From: CAZBGQ01 sp964491515
Lineage (GTDB): Bacteria; Patescibacteriota; Gracilibacteria; UBA1369; UBA12473
Assembly (NCBI GenBank): GCA_964491515.1
Contig: CAZBGQ010000008.1
Span: forward strand, 1-56,947
Reading direction: 5' to 3'
Length of the DNA: 56,947 nucleotides
Of the stretch, positions 54,901-56,947 are shown piece by piece. A program made the translations under genes and the position numbers. The notes under the pieces were generated by a model. It had not been told where the DNA came from, did not search any database, and saw only the letters and a list, made by a program, of their open reading frames with translations. Within the stretch, counting starts at the first letter, position 1, and each line of letters starts with the position of its first letter.

Positions 54901-56947
54901 CTTTGAAAGCCATGCTGCCTTGGACTCCCCTTCTTTCTCTAATAAATTCATGAAAAATCGCTTGATAATCTTCAACTGTGGTATGGATTTCACGAGTTTC
55001 CGGTTTCTCAATTCGATTGTACTCAGCCTCACCAAGAAGTTCTCGCATTATTGCATGCACCTCCGGATGCTCGTGCCATGTGGTGGGAGCAGGAACCATT
55101 CGCACACTTGAGATTTGTTGAAAGATCTTGCTTCCGACCTTCCTCTCTAATCCACATGCCCCTAAAGCTTTTTTTAGGTTTGCTACCTCAAAATCATCGG
55201 TCATTCTATTCTCCGCTAAATAACGCCAATCCTCTCCTTCCCTTTTCATCTCGCCTACTGCCACAACTAAAAATGGTAAATAACGAAGACGTACTCTTTG
55301 TGGGTCCTCTTTCTCGGCGCTAGCTAATGCGCTCAATGATAATCCCGTTTGCTTCGAGATTAAACCATATATTTCTATATAATCCTCAACTTGTGGTTCG
55401 TTTTTTTTGAGACGAGCCAAGACTGTCGCAAGCGGATGACCGGGAAGGCAACTCACGCCGGGATTCTGTGCATTTGCTAAATCTACCACCGACTCCTCTA
55501 CCTGAGACCCCAAACATTCTTCAATGAACTTCTTCACTGCAGGAATTTCCTGCCAATTCTTGGTGCGACGACCAGGCTTCGTAGTTCCCGCGAGATACGT
55601 CCCGAGAACTCCATCTTCCCGCTTGGTGTTCACTTGTTTCACTTCTTTCATACGATCAAAGCTCCAAGCGAATTCCTTACGAATCCCAGGATCATCCATC
55701 AATGCTTCTGCGCTTCGAACCAAAGTTTTAGATGTTGCTCCTTCGGCCAATGCACGTTTGATGAACCATCCATACTTAATAGTGTCTTTAAGCGGAGCTC
55801 CCGGACTAGGACTCTGCCATACTTCATCCACTAAATCAGGATATGCGGCAATTGCATAGTCGAACACATCTCCCATCGCACTATCTGAATTGAATGGTTG
55901 GACTAGGTTATTTGGTTCCTCAGCTAAATTGTCATAATTCAAAATGAAAATGTCGTACTCTCCTTTATCTCCCTTGCGAACAAATTCAGCTACAACTCCA
56001 TAAGAACGTAGCCGATTCTTTATTATATTAAGGCAGACATCTATTTCTTTTTGAGACTGGCCAGTAACATTGAGCTTCTTTCCCTTCAAATCTTCAAAAG
56101 AACCTAGAATATGAATGACAGGCATCAAATGATTGGAACGGACACACCTCCACACATAATCAAGATCAGAATCTTCGAAGCTGATTGACTGTAGCACCCG
56201 GGCAAATTTTATCCGACGCTCTCCTTCCTCAAATTCTTCAACTGTGCGTTCTTTTAATCTAAATTCAATATCTTCCTTACCGATCGTTACCTTGATCGGA
56301 GTATTCATGGACCACTCCACCGCGCATTCTAGCTCTTCTAGAGTTCTAAAGTTCTCTTCCAAACTCTCCCTGGGCTCGTAAAGCCCGTACCGAACCAAGA
56401 GGTCTATTAACTCTGGTTTTTGAACTCTTACCACATGCACACCTAAGTTTTGCCTAAACCGTGCTTGAATCAAATTCCAGAGACCCTGAACGAATAGTTT
56501 CTTTTTTTCTAATCTTTCTCCATCAAAACTACCGAGATCATCAAACTCACGGTCCCATAACGTGGCATGCATTTCAGGGGACATCAATGAGAGAGTTTCC
56601 TCACTAGCTTTCTGCTCTGCCTGCACCTCCACTGAGGTCTGAATAGGAATCCCCTTTAATGATAAGGATACTTTTGCTCCACTCTTGCTCATCGCTACAA
56701 GCGGTAGAAGGTGGCCTTTCACTCCTGCCCATTTTAACGTTGATCGAAATGATTCCATCTTCTCTACATTTCCGTGGAGGGCATTCACTCCTTTCGTAGC
56801 CAATTGTAATGTCTTCCCGTCTCCACTGATCTTAGAGTATTTCCACTCTAAAACTTTTCCATTGACGTGCAATCTTGTGTGTTTACCTCCTGGCTGCAAA
56901 TAAACACCGTCTGGCACTGTCATCGGGATCGCATCCTTAGCACGAGG
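51992..56947 (-). CDS. Giant protein of repeated helical modules, 5' end beyond the window
   Basis: No family is recognised. The first ATG (56923) gives 1643 residues, but the frame has no stop from there to the window edge (PRAKDAIP before the Met), so the real start may lie outside. Numbering is from 56923. Residues 1-345 are mixed alpha/beta with no known motif. From about 350 on, at least nine helical modules of about 100-160 residues follow: roughly 350-470, 511-630, 650-780, 805-926, 949-1065, 1090-1220, 1240-1370, 1372-1475 and 1505-1620. Typical units open V-E-x-Y-x-x-x, have (L/F)-R-(F/Y)-x-P-F-x-x-L-A, then W-x-x-I/L-A-E-x-W/x-M-x-D, then R/K-x-K-A, and close with W followed by an I-x-x-I-x-E helix. 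Modules 1090 and 1240 begin with the same IPPGPSVE. No signal peptide is seen. Cytoplasmic scaffold or solenoid is a guess. Convergent with the 401-residue gene that shares one module. Confidence 0.72.
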   Translation of the reverse strand, partial: PRAKDAIPMTVPDGVYLQPGGKHTRLHVNGKVLEWKYSKISGDGKTLQLATKGVNALHGNVEKMESFRSTLKWAGVKGHLLPLVAMSKSGAKVSLSLKGIPIQTSVEVQAEQKASEETLSLMSPEMHATLWDREFDDLGSFDGERLEKKKLFVQGLWNLIQARFRQNLGVHVVRVQKPELIDLLVRYGLYEPRESLEENFRTLEELECAVEWSMNTPIKVTIGKEDIEFRLKERTVEEFEEGERRIKFARVLQSISFEDSDLDYVWRCVRSNHLMPVIHILGSFEDLKGKKLNVTGQSQKEIDVCLNIIKNRLRSYGVVAEFVRKGDKGEYDIFILNYDNLAEEPNNLVQPFNSDSAMGDVFDYAIAAYPDLVDEVWQSPSPGAPLKDTIKYGWFIKRALAEGATSKTLVRSAEALMDDPGIRKEFAWSFDRMKEVKQVNTKREDGVLGTYLAGTTKPGRRTKNWQEIPAVKKFIEECLGSQVEESVVDLANAQNPGVSCLPGHPLATVLARLKKNEPQVEDYIEIYGLISKQTGLSLSALASAEKEDPQRVRLRYLPFLVVAVGEMKREGEDWRYLAENRMTDDFEVANLKKALGACGLERKVGSKIFQQISSVRMVPAPTTWHEHPEVHAIMRELLGEAEYNRIEKPETREIHTTVEDYQAIFHEFIRERRGVQGSMAFKESSKLLAMHRSTFRDFVFVLLAQDALRPGELNWAMHAEPLMNSRKEQAKAVEALMREMPKLDRAVVKKLFKKTTNEHGRMGWRNDCKFLLKERRARDLGALKEKWGEIRADFKAVHAPEAADKSPERREATIKDYRAAITQIMLPKIEREKLSEPSKGKEGGLMLDSDSRFNSKLKVKTYALVAYKMNAHLKPDFKTLRKAAISLIYDKRERERGAIALELEFPNMWTSPRSKFLSSGFNPGLLDEAIAEIMCDFPETTDARLEASPELERISTVEDYRKVFREAGEISRGSYAPPYRGNDMEQTLRYYAFLVLALKRSESVDKWDEALIELVQKKGEKDKAAEAFIDVLIERGIGTLPSHSILRKHLFAIRVNSSEFKNSSLIQEMKAEILDAQTAEPTSGPNIESPLEIPPGPSVEEYKALLLGLVEKWDISNPNRPLRNYNSLGRKEIHEFQLQLRFGPFIKLAMKIDIDNWQTIAEAWMNDAKERSKISTALGGMAMHMSPRVHVGPNTFYSLVKERARDYPKGGYRHWAGRDIIQRIIEDLKGQVIAEAVEMCVEIPPGPSVEAYETAQNSIIRKWNQENPGVEYARNWYIGMSIHKELRFKLRFGVFMKLAMEEDMANWQIIAEAWMDDPNERDKAAAAFLKATGDRETEPRSFYGVVNKNRRTTIPGGTRHWVERIKIKQLIQETREQIHEEAQLYEHYLAEAIRIVNAFAAGKETTSQDWLNELLLDKYSYGQGQFKARLIIDLYTGVAERCGGSSKEIVEGLMDNPLHQGLARRALIEMAGTEFSAVIELFIEGMEAESRPADWINLAKPFGPQRYPERALTVEKYEKATREVLREWNARTGLNLLEGERDFSDWPEELQTILPGLVYRKVAAHTKDTWKLGGWAFEVQRLSEWPMQQEVAARAVFRVAKQGQPFASDTTTRPQIEAMIEQHREEVIKNEITDLQLPGWAQRIEDWMAGV

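Noticed and set aside
51992..56947. TPR, HEAT or PPR protein for the giant gene
   Set aside because: Unit length (about 100-160 residues) and conserved W/A-E/M-D positions do not fit those repeats.

Overview
The window looks like a chromosome segment of a Candidate Phyla Radiation bacterium, most likely Peregrinibacteria-like. This is inferred from gene content and was not checked by a search. Supporting signs are a very short alanyl-tRNA synthetase, LemA/HtpX, a DUF5652 membrane protein, a DUF4012 protein, archaeal-type PurP enzymes, an exosortase/archaeosortase, almost no Shine-Dalgarno sites, and many secreted or helical proteins of unknown function. TGA is used as a stop (for example at 586-588) and no host gene needs TGA recoded, so the code appears standard, unlike Absconditabacteria and some Gracilibacteria. 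No tRNA, rRNA, CRISPR array or transposase was recognised.

Layout. 1-3.3 kb: surface polysaccharide genes (GT2 fragment, GlmU-like enzyme), an exosortase and a lipoprotein. 3.3-10.2 kb: small secreted or helical proteins interleaved with two PurP paralogues. 10.2-16 kb: htpX-lemA, uppP, purH, yidD and an M23/LysM peptidase. 16-20 kb: a cysteine-rich zinc-ribbon protein and mutL. 20-23 kb: a TrmB regulator divergent from glnA. 23-30 kb: unknown proteins and the DUF4012 membrane pair. 30-36.7 kb: alaS, miaB, a LemA-like/PH-domain membrane cluster and a glycosyltransferase. 37.1-41.5 kb: a high-GC block that does not match its surroundings, carrying one MopE-repeat lipoprotein flanked by hairpin-dense noncoding DNA. 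41.6-50.6 kb: murG-ftsW, a slipin, aroE, lspA, mscS and proA. 50.7-56.9 kb: two convergent unknown genes that appear to share a repeated helical module; the larger encodes at least 1651 residues and runs off the window.

Coherent gene sets: envelope construction (uppP, murG, ftsW, lspA, yidD, M23 peptidase, glycosyltransferases, exosortase), purine synthesis (two PurP and PurH), amino-acid synthesis (glnA, aroE, proA), and translation or repair (alaS, miaB, mutL). The best candidates for undescribed biology are the repeat-module pair at the right end, a four-copy dispersed inverted-repeat element, a recurrent TAACC(Y) motif just upstream of start codons, and the foreign MopE block.
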